This document shows, piece after piece, positions 16,128 through 25,212 of a DNA stretch of 64,000 nt; within the stretch, counting starts at the first letter, position 1, and each line of letters begins with the position of its first letter. Made by a program: the position numbers and the translations under genes. Source of the stretch: Cryobacterium gelidum (lineage in GTDB: Bacteria > Actinomycetota > Actinomycetes > Actinomycetales > Microbacteriaceae); assembly GCF_004403985.1 (NCBI RefSeq), contig NZ_SOHL01000008.1, forward strand, positions 186,001 through 250,000. The letters run 5' to 3'. The notes under the pieces are model-generated. The model was given only the letters and a program-made list of their open reading frames with translations, was not told the origin of the DNA and did not search any database.

Positions 16128-18425
16128 CTAACGCCGAAGCGGTTCGACGAACCGCTGCCAGGTCCAGGCGCTCGCGCAGACCGCGGCGAAGGTTGCGGCG
16201 ACGATCCAGAGCGCCGTCCCGGTGCCGTCGCTCTGGACTTGCTCGACCAGCGGGGCAAGCGCCGCGAACAAGATTCCGTAGGCGACAACGGTCAGGCCGG
16301 TCCACACCAGCGGCGACCAGGCCAGAATGCGGTGCCCGCTGGTGTGGCCGATGGGCACCATGATCAGGACAGCCGAGCCGATGGCGGCGAGCACGATCGT
16401 ATTGCCCGTCTCCGCGGCGAGCGAGGTGACGAAATCATTCGCGCCGGGCAGCAGCGACGCGAGCGACCAGGCGAGAACGGCCAGCACCGTGAGAGCCCCC
16501 ACCCGCACCGCGGCGAGCTGGCCGCGCTGCGCACTCGTGGGCTGCGCGCCAGCCAGGCCCGCAGCATCCGTTGTGGCTGACAGGGTGACACTGCCGAGCA
16601 GCCCGAACAACAGGGCCGGATGCACGTCGAACACCCGGGACGCGATCGCTGCGGCCGCGATGAGCAGCAGGTACCGCGGTAGAAACGTCACCGTTCCGCG
16701 CAGGCGCAGCACGCGCGAGCTCCACCACAACGGGACAAGGCTGGCCACCGCGTTGACCAGCGTGAGCCCGATGATTACGGCGACCAGCAGACGCAGGTAC
16801 GCCGGCTGGTCCACGATCGGCCCGGACAGCATGACGAATGTTGCCGCAGCCAGCAGGGCCGCGCCGGCACGCACCCACCTGTTGAGCCGCAGCGTCGGTG
16901 CGACCTCAAATTCTTCGCGCACCCGGTTGCGACCCGCCAGTAGCGGCAGCACCCGGCGTGGACGGCCGTCACGCGTGCGCGAAATGGTGCCCGCGAGCAT
17001 GCGCGAGGGCACCGCGATCAGCAGTAGCGCGCCGAGAGCGAGCAGGCCGGCTTGAAACCAGGGAAACGGCGAGCCGCTGCCGCTCGGGCCGATGGCCGCG
17101 GCAAACCTGGTCGGGTCATCCCACTGGCCGGGCAGAGCGGATGTCCCCTCCGCCACTTTCGGGCCCGCAGCTCTCGGCTCCTTAGCTTCCGGGGCGGGCG
17201 CGCCGGTACTTGGCTCCGGGCTCGGCGACGGCGTGGCCGTCGCGCCGGGCACGGCCGCCGAACCCTCCGGTGACGGCGCGGCCGCTCCGCCCGGAGCCGC
17301 CGTGCCCGATGGCGTTACAGGGGCGGACTCAGAAGGTGTCGCAGTCGGGGAGGTGTCGGAAACGTAGCTGACCGACACGGGCGTGCTGCCCGGGCTGACA
17401 TTACCGGCGGCATCCTGCTGCACGGCGCTCACCGGATACGATCCGGCGGCCACTCCGCCAGCCGAGCAGCTCCAGGTTCCGCCGACCACCGGGGCGGAGC
17501 AAACCGAGTAGGCGCCGGCGAACACCGTCACGGTGGCGCCGGTTTCCCCGGTGCCGGTGTACTGAGCACCGGCAACGGAAACCTGCGCGCTACCACTCGG
17601 AGTAGTCACGACCGGCGCCCCCGGTGCGGTCACGTCGAACACGATCGTGACCGGTGTGCTGGAGTTCGACGATGAGGGGCTGCTGAACGAAGAAATCTGG
17701 TTTGCCGTCACTTCCCGGCTGCCGTTCGTGAGGAGGCCCTCGAACAGGCAAGCCCAGGTGCCGGAACCGTCCACGGTGCCGGAGCAACTTTCACCGTTCG
17801 GCAGAAATGCCGTCACTATGGCCTGGGGATGCCCGGTTCCGCGCACCCAACCGTTGGATTCCGACCCGGTCAAGCCGCCGAGCACCGTGGGGGCGCCGAG
17901 GACCGCGACCGCAATCTCGTCGCTCAGAGTCGCTTCCCCGGTCACCACCACCCGCAGCTTGATCGTGGGGCCGTTCTGCAGGTAGACATTGGCGCAGCTC
18001 CACGCGGTCGACGAGTCATTGACGATGCACAACGGGTCACCGCCCCGCGGCGACAGCAATTGAATTTCCTGGTCAGCAGCCTTTGACCCCGTTACCGTGG
18101 TGCGATTACTGCTGATGAATTGCGCGTCGCCCGGGTTGTCGATCTGCGGACTGGGGGCTGGCGAAGTCGTCGCCTTCGGGATGGGCTCGCCGGTGGGCGG
18201 CGCGGTCGAGTCCACCGTCGAGTCCACCGTCGAGTCCACCGTCGAGTCCACCGTTGATTGGGGCGCAGGAGTCGCCGGGGCCTCTTCGGCCCTGGCCGTG
18301 GACAGTACGGGTGCCGCGAGGGCAATCGCACAGCTCAACAGCAGAGCGGCGACCGCTGCACGGCTGCGGACGTGTCGGGCGCGCGCCTGGGCGCCCCAGA
18401 CCGCGACACGAGCCGATTCGGACAC
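16128..18425 (-). CDS. Large surface/membrane protein with Ig-like repeats and polytopic C-terminus
   Basis: A 765-aa protein of unknown function. In order: export signal (about 22-46), a fourfold Ser-Thr-Val-Asp repeat, three Ig-like or bacterial-repeat modules to about 360 (VRGTGHPQAIVTAFLPNGES and TGTGETGATVTVFAGAYS are tandem-like), a Pro/Ala/Ser-rich linker (about 365-440), one TM near 455-475, a basic cytoplasmic stretch (SRTRDGRPRRVLPLLAGRNR), and about seven to eight more TM segments to the end. A surface sensor or adhesin with a membrane core is plausible. Transcribed toward ppx; divergent from the GH1 gene. Confidence 0.75.
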   Translation of the reverse strand: MSESARVAVWGAQARARHVRSRAAVAALLLSCAIALAAPVLSTARAEEAPATPAPQSTVDSTVDSTVDSTVDSTAPPTGEPIPKATTSPAPSPQIDNPGDAQFISSNRTTVTGSKAADQEIQLLSPRGGDPLCIVNDSSTAWSCANVYLQNGPTIKLRVVVTGEATLSDEIAVAVLGAPTVLGGLTGSESNGWVRGTGHPQAIVTAFLPNGESCSGTVDGSGTWACLFEGLLTNGSREVTANQISSFSSPSSSNSSTPVTIVFDVTAPGAPVVTTPSGSAQVSVAGAQYTGTGETGATVTVFAGAYSVCSAPVVGGTWSCSAGGVAAGSYPVSAVQQDAAGNVSPGSTPVSVSYVSDTSPTATPSESAPVTPSGTAAPGGAAAPSPEGSAAVPGATATPSPSPEPSTGAPAPEAKEPRAAGPKVAEGTSALPGQWDDPTRFAAAIGPSGSGSPFPWFQAGLLALGALLLIAVPSRMLAGTISRTRDGRPRRVLPLLAGRNRVREEFEVAPTLRLNRWVRAGAALLAAATFVMLSGPIVDQPAYLRLLVAVIIGLTLVNAVASLVPLWWSSRVLRLRGTVTFLPRYLLLIAAAAIASRVFDVHPALLFGLLGSVTLSATTDAAGLAGAQPTSAQRGQLAAVRVGALTVLAVLAWSLASLLPGANDFVTSLAAETGNTIVLAAIGSAVLIMVPIGHTSGHRILAWSPLVWTGLTVVAYGILFAALAPLVEQVQSDGTGTALWIVAATFAAVCASAWTWQRFVEPLRR
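18205..18252 (-). repeat. Four tandem 12-bp units coding for STVD repeats
   Basis: GTCGAGTCCACC occurs four times without mismatch (18205-18252), coding for Ser-Thr-Val-Asp on the minus strand. Units of 12 bp change in number without breaking the frame, so the stalk length of the surface protein could vary between strains. Confidence 0.9.
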
Positions 18426-18612
18426 AGCTACCCCCTGACCCTAGTTCAGGGCTATCTGGCGGTAAAGTCAACCTCCCACACACCGAGAAAGTAACAAACC
18501 AGAAGAATTCTTCTCGGCACCTCCCGGGCTGCTGTGGAGCGGCCGCAAACGTGCCACCCTTGATGCGCAGCGGATGCCCCGCGTCACCCCCGCCGAAAAG
18601 AGTCCTACTGTT

Positions 18613-20061
18613 ATGAATCCCACGCCCCGCACTCACGGATCACCCTCGACTCGCGCTGTCGCAGCCCGGGACTGGGAACACCGCGCCGGCGAGCTCGGCG
18701 ATCGTCTGCCGACCGGGTTCGAGGTGTCCGTGGCCACCTCCGCCTTTCAGATCGAGGGGGCTGCGCGCGATGGTGGCCGCGGTGACAGTGTGTGGGACAC
18801 CTTCAGTCAGGCGCCCGGGCGCATCCGCGACGGGTCGAACGCTTCCGTCTCGACCGACCACGTGAAGAACTACGCGGCGGATGCCGCCCTGCTGCGCGAC
18901 CTCGGCGTTGATTCCTACCACTTCTCGCTCGGCTGGACCCGACTACAGTCGGAGGGTCGCGGGGCGCTGAACCGCAATGGACTCGCCTTCTACGATCGCT
19001 TGCTCGATGCTTTGCTGGCCGACGGCATCCGTTCGACCGCCACTCTCTCGCACTGGGATCTGCCCGCGGCCCTGCGCGGCGGCTGGCTGAACCGCGACAC
19101 TGCCGGCCGCTTCGCCGACTACGCCCACGCCGTGGGGGAGGCGTTCGGCGACCGCATCGACGCCTGGGTCACTCTCGCCGAACCGGCCACGGTCACCGCG
19201 AATGGGTACGCGCTCGGCACGCACGCGCCCGGCCGCACCCTGCTGTTCGACGCGTTGCCCGCTGGACACCACCAACTGCTCGCGCATGGACTCGGCGTGC
19301 AGGCCCTGCGCGCCGCCGACGTGCGCGGCCGCATCGGCCTTGTCAACTCCCACACCCCGGTAGAGCCCGCCACTGACCGTGATCAGGACCGCTCCTACGC
19401 GGCACTCTACGACCTGCTGACGAACCGCCTGTTCGCCGACCCGGTGCTGCTCGGCCACTACCCCGACCCGCTCGAACCGTTCGCGCTCGAATTACGCACC
19501 CTGCTCGAGGCCGATCCCGACGATCTGCGCACAATCCACCAGCCGCTCGACTTCTACGGCGTGAGCTACACCGAGCCCGCCCGCGTCGCCGCCGACCCCG
19601 CCACTCTCACCGGCCCCGACGGCCAGCCGATCCCGATCACGTCCTGGCCGTTCCACCTCGAGCACTTTCGGGAACACCCCACCACCTCGACCGGGGCCGT
19701 CAACGCCCCCGAGTACGTCGCTGTGGCGCTCGCCGAACTGGCCGAACGCTACCCGGCCCTGCCGCCGGTATACCTGTCGCTGGCCGGCGGCGCATTCCTC
19801 GACCACGCGGATGCCCGCAATTCGGTGCACGATCCCGCCCGCATCGACTACCTCGCCGAACACCTCGTGGCCGCCCTCGATGCTGCTGGGTCAATCGATC
19901 TGCGCGGCGTCACCTTCTGGTCCCTGCTCGATGCCTTCGAGTGGAACGCCGGCTACACCCAGCCGACCGGCCTCGTGCACGTCGACTTCAGCGACGACCG
20001 CCGCACCCGCACCCCCAAGCAGAGCTATCGCTGGCTGCAGCACGCCCTGGCAAACCGCTAA
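18613..20061 (+). CDS. GH1-fold protein lacking the catalytic nucleophile
   Basis: Clear member of glycoside hydrolase family 1 (beta-glucosidases) over its whole 482 residues: VATSAFQIEGAARDGGRGDS, VDSYHFSLGWTR, TLSHWDLPAALRGGWLNRDT, and the C-terminal LLDAFEWNAGYTQPTGLVHV. Sugar-site Q46, H147 and W148 are kept. The acid/base motif TxNEP is TLAEP (E190 kept, Asn lost), and the nucleophile motif T-E-N-G is S-L-A-G, with L390 (CTG, 19780-19782) where Glu must be. Known family chemistry would be abolished, so a binding or regulatory role is likely. The ATG at 18613 is preferred to 18574. Its stop overlaps the stop of the convergent ABC permease. Confidence 0.9.
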   Translation: MNPTPRTHGSPSTRAVAARDWEHRAGELGDRLPTGFEVSVATSAFQIEGAARDGGRGDSVWDTFSQAPGRIRDGSNASVSTDHVKNYAADAALLRDLGVDSYHFSLGWTRLQSEGRGALNRNGLAFYDRLLDALLADGIRSTATLSHWDLPAALRGGWLNRDTAGRFADYAHAVGEAFGDRIDAWVTLAEPATVTANGYALGTHAPGRTLLFDALPAGHHQLLAHGLGVQALRAADVRGRIGLVNSHTPVEPATDRDQDRSYAALYDLLTNRLFADPVLLGHYPDPLEPFALELRTLLEADPDDLRTIHQPLDFYGVSYTEPARVAADPATLTGPDGQPIPITSWPFHLEHFREHPTTSTGAVNAPEYVAVALAELAERYPALPPVYLSLAGGAFLDHADARNSVHDPARIDYLAEHLVAALDAAGSIDLRGVTFWSLLDAFEWNAGYTQPTGLVHVDFSDDRRTRTPKQSYRWLQHALANR

Positions 20062-20792
20062 GGCGTGCGCCGGCGTAGAGTCACCGACCCCAGCACGACG
20101 GCTCCCACAATCCACGCTCCAATGATGAGCAGCTCCCCGCCGACATAAGCGGCGTCCTGCGAGTCTGTCGCGACCGCCTGCAACGCGTCGATTGCGTGCG
20201 ACAACGGCAGCCAATCACTGACCGCGCGCAGTACATCGGGCAGCTGTTCGCGCGGCAGAAAAATGCCACCGAGCAGAATCTGCGGAAACACCAGGGCCGG
20301 CATGAACTGCACGACCTGAAACTCCGTGCGGGCGAACGCGCTCGCGAGCAGCCCGAGCGTCGTGCCGAGCACGGCGTCGGCGACGGCGACGGCGAGTAAC
20401 AGCCAGATCGATCCGCTGATCGTAAGCCCGCACAGCCACACCGCGAACCCCACAGCGACAGCCGATTGCGCCACCGCGAGCAGCCCGAACGCGAGCGTGT
20501 AACCGAGAATGAGATCACCCTTGCCGAGCGGCATCGACAGCAGGCGCTCGAGCGTGCCGGTGCGACGCTCACGCAGGGTCGTGATGCTCGTCACGAGAAA
20601 CATCACGATGAACGGAAAGAGCGCGATCATGCCCGGCCCGATCGTGGAGAACGCGGGCGTGTCGGAGAAGATCCAGGCCAGCAGCCCGATCAAAAGGCTC
20701 GGCACCACGAGGAGCAGCACGATCGTGCGCGGGTCGTGCCGCACCTGGCTGAGCACCCGGCCGGCGGTCGCGAGAGTGCGTTGCGGGTTCAC
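20058..20792 (-). CDS. ABC-2 type exporter permease
   Basis: A 244-aa membrane subunit with about six helices and the ABC-2 signature SITTLRERRTGTLERLLSMP, followed by LGGIFLPREQLPDVLRAVSDWLPLSHAID. It probably exports a drug or lipid-like molecule together with the ATPase whose stop overlaps its GTG start (GTGA, 20789-20792). Its stop overlaps the GH1 stop on the opposite strand by three bases, which is unusually tight convergence. Confidence 0.92.
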   Translation of the reverse strand: MNPQRTLATAGRVLSQVRHDPRTIVLLLVVPSLLIGLLAWIFSDTPAFSTIGPGMIALFPFIVMFLVTSITTLRERRTGTLERLLSMPLGKGDLILGYTLAFGLLAVAQSAVAVGFAVWLCGLTISGSIWLLLAVAVADAVLGTTLGLLASAFARTEFQVVQFMPALVFPQILLGGIFLPREQLPDVLRAVSDWLPLSHAIDALQAVATDSQDAAYVGGELLIIGAWIVGAVVLGSVTLRRRTP

Positions 20793-21541
20793 GAGGCGCT
20801 TCCGTTGGTCGCGTCCCTGACCGGATGCCGCGCAATCAGCGCCAGAAACGCCCCCTCGGTATCGCTGGCTCCGGTTGAAGCCAACAACCCGGCGGGGGTG
20901 TCATCGGCCAGAATCTCACCGTCCCGCATGAGCAGGAGGCGGTCGCAGCGGCTGGCTTCATCCATCACGTGGCTGGAGACGAGCAGGCTCGTTCCCGAGA
21001 CGGCGAGCTGATGAAACAAGGTCCACAGCTCGACCCGCAACAGCGGGTCGAGGCCTACGGTCGGTTCGTCGAGCACGAGCAGGTCGGGGGAGCCGAGCAG
21101 AGCACCAGCCAGCGACACCCGGCTGCGCTGTCCGCCGGACAGCGACCCCACTACCTGACCAGCCTGACTCGTGAGGTCCGTAAGCGCCAGTACCCGATCG
21201 ACGTCGCTGCGCGGGGCACCCAGCACGGCACGAAAATACTGTAGGTTCTGCCGCACGGTGAGGTCGTCGTACACGCTGGCATCCTGCGTCACATAACCCA
21301 CCCGGTGGCGCAGCGATTCCGATCCGGCCTCCCGGCCGAGCACCATCACGGTGCCGGACTGCACCACCTGCACGCCGACGATCGTTCTCAGGAGCGTGGT
21401 TTTACCGCATCCGCTCGGACCGAGCAGCCCCACCACGACTCCGCGGGGAATGCTCACCGACAACCCGTGCAGGACGGGATGCTTGCCGCGCCGCACATGC
21501 AGATCGGTCGCGTCGACCGCGGGGGCGGACTTGTTCACCAT
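20789..21541 (-). CDS. ABC transporter ATP-binding protein
   Basis: A 250-aa ATPase with Walker A GPSGCGKTTLL, Q-loop YVTQDASVYDDL, signature LSGGQRSRVSLAGALL, Walker B LLVLDEPTVGLDP and switch SSHVMDEASRCDRLLL. It belongs to the CcmA/drug-exporter subfamily and powers the adjacent permease. Substrate unknown. It is first in a two-gene operon, divergent from the acetyltransferase at 21656. Confidence 0.95.
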   Translation of the reverse strand: MVNKSAPAVDATDLHVRRGKHPVLHGLSVSIPRGVVVGLLGPSGCGKTTLLRTIVGVQVVQSGTVMVLGREAGSESLRHRVGYVTQDASVYDDLTVRQNLQYFRAVLGAPRSDVDRVLALTDLTSQAGQVVGSLSGGQRSRVSLAGALLGSPDLLVLDEPTVGLDPLLRVELWTLFHQLAVSGTSLLVSSHVMDEASRCDRLLLMRDGEILADDTPAGLLASTGASDTEGAFLALIARHPVRDATNGSAS

Positions 21542-21655
21542 GACCGAACTCTTCGCCGCGGTGCCCGCCTTGTCAAGTCGACAATGGGTGATTTTGCTGC
21601 CACGCGAACGCTCGTGCGCGGCGATCTAGGCGATCAAAACTGATCCCCAACTAGG

Positions 21656-22156
21656 GTGGAGGCTATGACACTTGCGCTGCCGATCCTTGTGTCTGCGGCA
21701 GTGTCGGCATCCGCTGAAGCGGAGAAGGTGTCGCTTCGCTACTACGAGGACATCGTGAGTCGCTATCACGGGCGACCCGCGTTGCGCCAGGAGATTCTGG
21801 CGGCCCAGGCTGGTTACCCGATCAATGACCTCGTTGCGCCGAACGGGTTGCTGTTGCTGGCCCGCCAGGGGAGCGCCGTGCTCGGCTGTGCCGGAATGCG
21901 GATTCGCCCCGGCGATATCGGTGAGGTGACCAGGGTCTTTGTCGAACCAGCTGCCCGCGGTCAGGGCGTGGGCCGGCTCCTCTTGCAGAATCTGGAAAGT
22001 GAATCGCGCGCGCTGGGGCTCACGGCACTGCGGTTGGACACGCGAAGCGACCTCATCGAGGCGCGCAGCCTCTATGCCTCGCTCGGTTTCATCGAGGGTG
22101 AAGCGCACAACACCGACCCGTACGCAAATCACTGGTTTCGCAAAGAATTGCGCTGA
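21656..22156 (+). CDS. GNAT family N-acetyltransferase
   Basis: A 166-aa predicted acetyltransferase. Motif A is FVEPAARGQGVGRLLLQNLE with the complete R-G-x-G-x-G/A loop, followed by SRALGLTALRLDTRSDLIEA and SLYASLGFIEGE. Substrate unknown; the form resembles small-molecule or amino-acid acetyltransferases. The start is uncertain: a GTG at 21656 and an ATG at 21665 are in frame, and the purine run GGTGGAGG lies between them. Four bases separate its stop from the VOC gene, so both are probably one transcript. Confidence 0.9.
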   Translation: MEAMTLALPILVSAAVSASAEAEKVSLRYYEDIVSRYHGRPALRQEILAAQAGYPINDLVAPNGLLLLARQGSAVLGCAGMRIRPGDIGEVTRVFVEPAARGQGVGRLLLQNLESESRALGLTALRLDTRSDLIEARSLYASLGFIEGEAHNTDPYANHWFRKELR

Positions 22157-22160
22157 ACTC

Positions 22161-22601
22161 ATGACTCCCTCGCACAGCTTTCCGGAACCTGGTCTCGTGC
22201 CCGAGCTTCTGGTCACATCGCTCGAAAAGAGTTTGGAGTTCTGGTGCAGCCTCGGTGGTTTCGAGGTGCAGTACGACCGCTCCGACGACGGGTTTGCCTA
22301 CATCGCGCGAGGCTCGGCCCATGTGATGATCGAGCAGCGGGGCGCGGGCCGCAACTGGCTTCCGGGGGCGCTGGAGCTTCCCTTCGGCCGTGGTATCAAC
22401 TTCCAGATCTCCGTGGCATCGATCGATCCGCTGGTGCGTGCCTTGCGTGGGGCCAGCTGGCCGCTCTTCATGGAGCCAGAGACGAAATGGTACCGAACGG
22501 GCGATGTCGAGTCTGGCGTCGCTCAATTTCTCGTGCAGGACCCGGATGGATACCTGATCCGTTTCCAGGCCTCGGTGGGCCGACGCCCGTCATCCCGATA
22601 G
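22161..22601 (+). CDS. VOC-fold / bleomycin-resistance-type protein
   Basis: A 146-aa protein of the vicinal oxygen chelate superfamily: VTSLEKSLEFWCSLGGFEVQ, then FAYIARGSAHVMIEQ and FLVQDPDGYLIRFQ. These match bleomycin-binding or glyoxalase-like proteins, which bind a ligand in a dimer groove; whether it confers resistance is not shown. The ATG at 22161 follows the acetyltransferase by five bases. Acetyltransferase plus VOC neighbours suggest a small detoxification unit. Confidence 0.88.
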   Translation: MTPSHSFPEPGLVPELLVTSLEKSLEFWCSLGGFEVQYDRSDDGFAYIARGSAHVMIEQRGAGRNWLPGALELPFGRGINFQISVASIDPLVRALRGASWPLFMEPETKWYRTGDVESGVAQFLVQDPDGYLIRFQASVGRRPSSR

Positions 22602-22664
22602 TCTGCCGAGCGGTTCGGCCACAGCTGGGAGCGGGCACCCAGCCACCTGCACTAGCTTCGGTGC

Positions 22665-23249
22665 ATGACCGAGCAGCAGCCCTACCACGTCGTCAAGAGT
22701 TACGACGATTTCGAATTGCGCCGATACCCAGCGCATCTGGTGGCCGAGGTTATCATCGAGGGCCCGTTCGAAGACGCTGGTAATCGGGCCTTCCGATATT
22801 TGTTCGCGTACATCACCGGAGCCAACCGATCACGCGAGAAAGTCGCCATGACGGCGCCGGTTGTGCAAACGGATGCCGCAGAAAAGATCGCGATGACCGC
22901 GCCAGTGCTACAGCAGGGCGTGGAAGATGGGTCTGGCGCCGCAGCCGGTGAACGATTCCGGGTCGCTTTCGTGCTCCCCGAAGGCCTGACGGCCGAAACG
23001 GCGCCGCAACCCACGGACCCCACCGTGCACCTGCGCACGGTACCTGCAAGCCTGGCCGGTGTACTCCGCTTCAGCGGGCGCTGGAGTCAGACTCGTTATG
23101 AACAACATCTTGACCAGTTGCGCGGGGCGCTCGCCGCCGCCGGGTTGAGCACTTTGGGGTCACCGAGATTCGCACGATTCGATCCGCCGATCAAGCCGTG
23201 GTTTCTGCGCCGCAACGAGGTACTGTTCGATCTCGAAGAGCCCGGCTGA
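22665..23249 (+). CDS. SOUL-family heme-binding protein
   Basis: A 194-aa protein of the SOUL/HBP family. Family phrases are YHVVKSYDDFELRRYPAHLV at the start, REKVAMTAPVVQ and EKIAMTAPVLQ in the middle, and LRFSGRWSQTRYEQHLDQL and FDPPIKPWFLRRNEVLFDL at the end. Bacterial members are thought to bind heme or related tetrapyrroles; the function is otherwise unknown. No export signal. It lies downstream of the VOC gene, 63 bases away. Confidence 0.93.
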   Translation: MTEQQPYHVVKSYDDFELRRYPAHLVAEVIIEGPFEDAGNRAFRYLFAYITGANRSREKVAMTAPVVQTDAAEKIAMTAPVLQQGVEDGSGAAAGERFRVAFVLPEGLTAETAPQPTDPTVHLRTVPASLAGVLRFSGRWSQTRYEQHLDQLRGALAAAGLSTLGSPRFARFDPPIKPWFLRRNEVLFDLEEPG

Positions 23250-23434
23250 TCAGCGCTTGCCCTGCCGCCGCGGGATCCCTGTGCGCCTTGAGCTTGCTTG
23301 GAGTGTGATGAGAAGCGGGTGGGGGCCTTCGGGGTCGCAGTTAGTATGAAAAGGTACGCACGGGGGTCGTTCTGGTCCAGTTCATGTCTCCGTGTCAACG
23401 TACACATCGTGCCAATTTGCAAGGAGACGCTGCC

Positions 23435-24001
23435 ATGGAATGGCTCATCCCGGTTTTGATCGTTGTCGTACTGGTCGCCATCGTGGGTATCTACCTGTGG
23501 TCGACCTACAACTCTCTCGTAACGCTCAACGTGCGCGTCGACGAAGCGTGGAGCGACATCACCGTGATGCTCAAGCGTCGTGCCGACCTGCTGCCCAACC
23601 TGATCGAAACGGTCAAGGGCTACGCAGCGCACGAGAAGAGCGTGTTTGAGAACGTGACCCGTGCTCGGGCTGAGACGCTGTCGGCGCAAGGCCCGGCCGA
23701 CGCATCCGCTGCAGAAAACCACATGCAGACCGCGCTGAAGAGCATCTTCGCCGTGGCCGAGGCGTACCCGCAGTTGCAAGCCAGCCAGAACTACCTGCAA
23801 TTGCAGGGCGCCATCGTCGACACGGAGGACAAGATCCAGGCCGCTCGCCGGTTCTACAACGGTGGCGTGCGCGAAATGAACACCAAGATCAAGGTATTCC
23901 CCAACCACCTGTTCGCCGTAAACCTCGGGTTCACCGAGCGTGAATTCTTCGAGGTGGCCGATTCCGCAGCGATCGCGGAGCCGCCCCGCGTGCAGTTCTA
24001 A
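23435..24001 (+). CDS. LemA family membrane protein
   Basis: A 188-aa protein with a single N-terminal TM (WLIPVLIVVVLVAIVGIYLW) and a helical LemA domain carrying NLNVRVDEAWSDI-type (here TLNVRVDEAWSDI), KRRADLLPNLIETVKGYA and ARRFYNGGVREMNTKI. The ATG at 23435 follows AAGGAGACGC. It is 12 bases upstream of the HtpX-like protease gene. LemA-HtpX pairing is common and suggests membrane protein quality control, though LemA itself has no proven enzymatic role. Confidence 0.95.
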   Translation: MEWLIPVLIVVVLVAIVGIYLWSTYNSLVTLNVRVDEAWSDITVMLKRRADLLPNLIETVKGYAAHEKSVFENVTRARAETLSAQGPADASAAENHMQTALKSIFAVAEAYPQLQASQNYLQLQGAIVDTEDKIQAARRFYNGGVREMNTKIKVFPNHLFAVNLGFTEREFFEVADSAAIAEPPRVQF

Positions 24002-24013
24002 GGGAGCGCGTCG

Positions 24014-24898
24014 ATGTACAGCGCGATAGCTAAAAACAAACGCAACACTGTTTTTATTATGATCCTCTTCTTCGTGATCATCGCAGGGCTCGGCTGGCTG
24101 GCCAATGCTGTCTACGGCCGGGGCGGCTACGGCATTCTCATCGCCACGGTCGTCATCACCGCCCTGTACGTCATCATTCAGTACTACGCGGCGGGTCGCC
24201 AGGCCATCTCCATGAGCGGCGGCATCAGGGTCAACAGCCAGTCCGATCATCCCAGGCTGTGGCGTATCGTCGAGAACCTGTCGATCACGACCGGCACTCC
24301 GATGCCCGAGGTCTATATCATCAACGACCCGGCACCGAACGCGTTCGCCACCGGCCGCGACCCGAAACACGCGATCGTCGCCGCCACCACCGGACTACTC
24401 GACATCATGGACGATTCCGAGCTTGAGGGCGTCATGGCCCACGAGATCGGCCATGTGCGCAACTACGACATTCGAGTGTCGATGGTCGTGTTCGGACTCG
24501 TCGTGGCGATTGGGTTCATCTCCGATATGTTCCTGCGCATGGCGTTCTTCGGCCGCAACAACAACAGCAACGGCAACCCCGTCGTCATGGTGTTCGGCCT
24601 CGTCGCCATGATCGTAGCTCCGCTCATCGCCACTGTGGTGCAGCTCGCCATCTCCCGCCAGCGCGAATACCTGGCGGATGCGACGAGCGCGTTGACGACG
24701 CGACACCCGGACGCCCTCGCCTCGGCGCTGGCCAAACTTGGCCAGTACGGTCGCCCGATGCAGAAGCAGAACAGCTCGATGGCGCACCTCTGGATCTCCG
24801 ACCCGCTGAAGAAGGGTGCCATGGGCAAGCTGTTCGCGACGCACCCACCGATCGAAGAGCGCATCGAGCGTCTCACGGCCATGGGCCGTAAGTTCTGA
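24014..24898 (+). CDS. HtpX-like M48 membrane metalloprotease
   Basis: A 294-aa zinc protease with two N-terminal membrane helices, the HEIGH motif (VMAHEIGHVRNYDIR, about 141-155), two further helices, and the third zinc-ligand region SRQREYLADATSAL. The C-terminal LFATHPPIEERIERL is the usual HtpX ending. It degrades misfolded membrane proteins in E. coli; the same role is expected here. Coupled to lemA. Confidence 0.93.
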   Translation: MYSAIAKNKRNTVFIMILFFVIIAGLGWLANAVYGRGGYGILIATVVITALYVIIQYYAAGRQAISMSGGIRVNSQSDHPRLWRIVENLSITTGTPMPEVYIINDPAPNAFATGRDPKHAIVAATTGLLDIMDDSELEGVMAHEIGHVRNYDIRVSMVVFGLVVAIGFISDMFLRMAFFGRNNNSNGNPVVMVFGLVAMIVAPLIATVVQLAISRQREYLADATSALTTRHPDALASALAKLGQYGRPMQKQNSSMAHLWISDPLKKGAMGKLFATHPPIEERIERLTAMGRKF

Positions 24899-24954
24899 CC
24901 CGGTTCGCAGCGGTCAACATCGCCGCGTGAGTACGTGCGGTCTGGCGCACGGCG

Positions 24955-25212
24955 CTAGCGGGGGATTTTCAGCCAGGTCATGCCACGCAGTTCGATGCAG
25001 AACCGGTCGGGTGCCTGCACGATGGTCATGAGCACGTCGTCGCAGTTCGCGCAGCGAACGATGAAAGTATCGGGTTCGCCGTAGACCATCGCACGCGCTA
25101 GAACCGAGATGTCCCCGCATCCGCCACAACGAGCGGATGCGGTGGTCGGGTCGAACGTGAACAGATCGGATAGTGGGCCCGCGAGGGCGTTCCCGTCGAG
25201 GTGCTCGCCCAT
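24955..25212 (-). CDS. DUF6510 zinc-ribbon-like protein
   Basis: An 85-aa soluble protein with two CxxC pairs, RCGGCGDIS and RCANCDDVL, probably one zinc ribbon. It opens with HLDGNALAGPLSDLF. Its ATG overlaps the stop of the FAD reductase gene by one base (TAATG), so it is the third member of the sulfite-oxidase-like operon. Function unknown; a maturation or redox-accessory role is an inference from coupling. Confidence 0.8.
   Translation of the reverse strand: MGEHLDGNALAGPLSDLFTFDPTTASARCGGCGDISVLARAMVYGEPDTFIVRCANCDDVLMTIVQAPDRFCIELRGMTWLKIPR

Noticed and set aside
18205-18252. Possible CRISPR or regulatory iteron array
   Set aside because: Perfect 12-bp units in frame with the coding sequence; explained by protein repeats.
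23096-24370. 424-codon minus-strand frame opposite SOUL, LemA and HtpX
   Set aside because: Spans three real genes on the other strand; His/Asp/Val-rich composition is the antisense signature of GC-rich genes.
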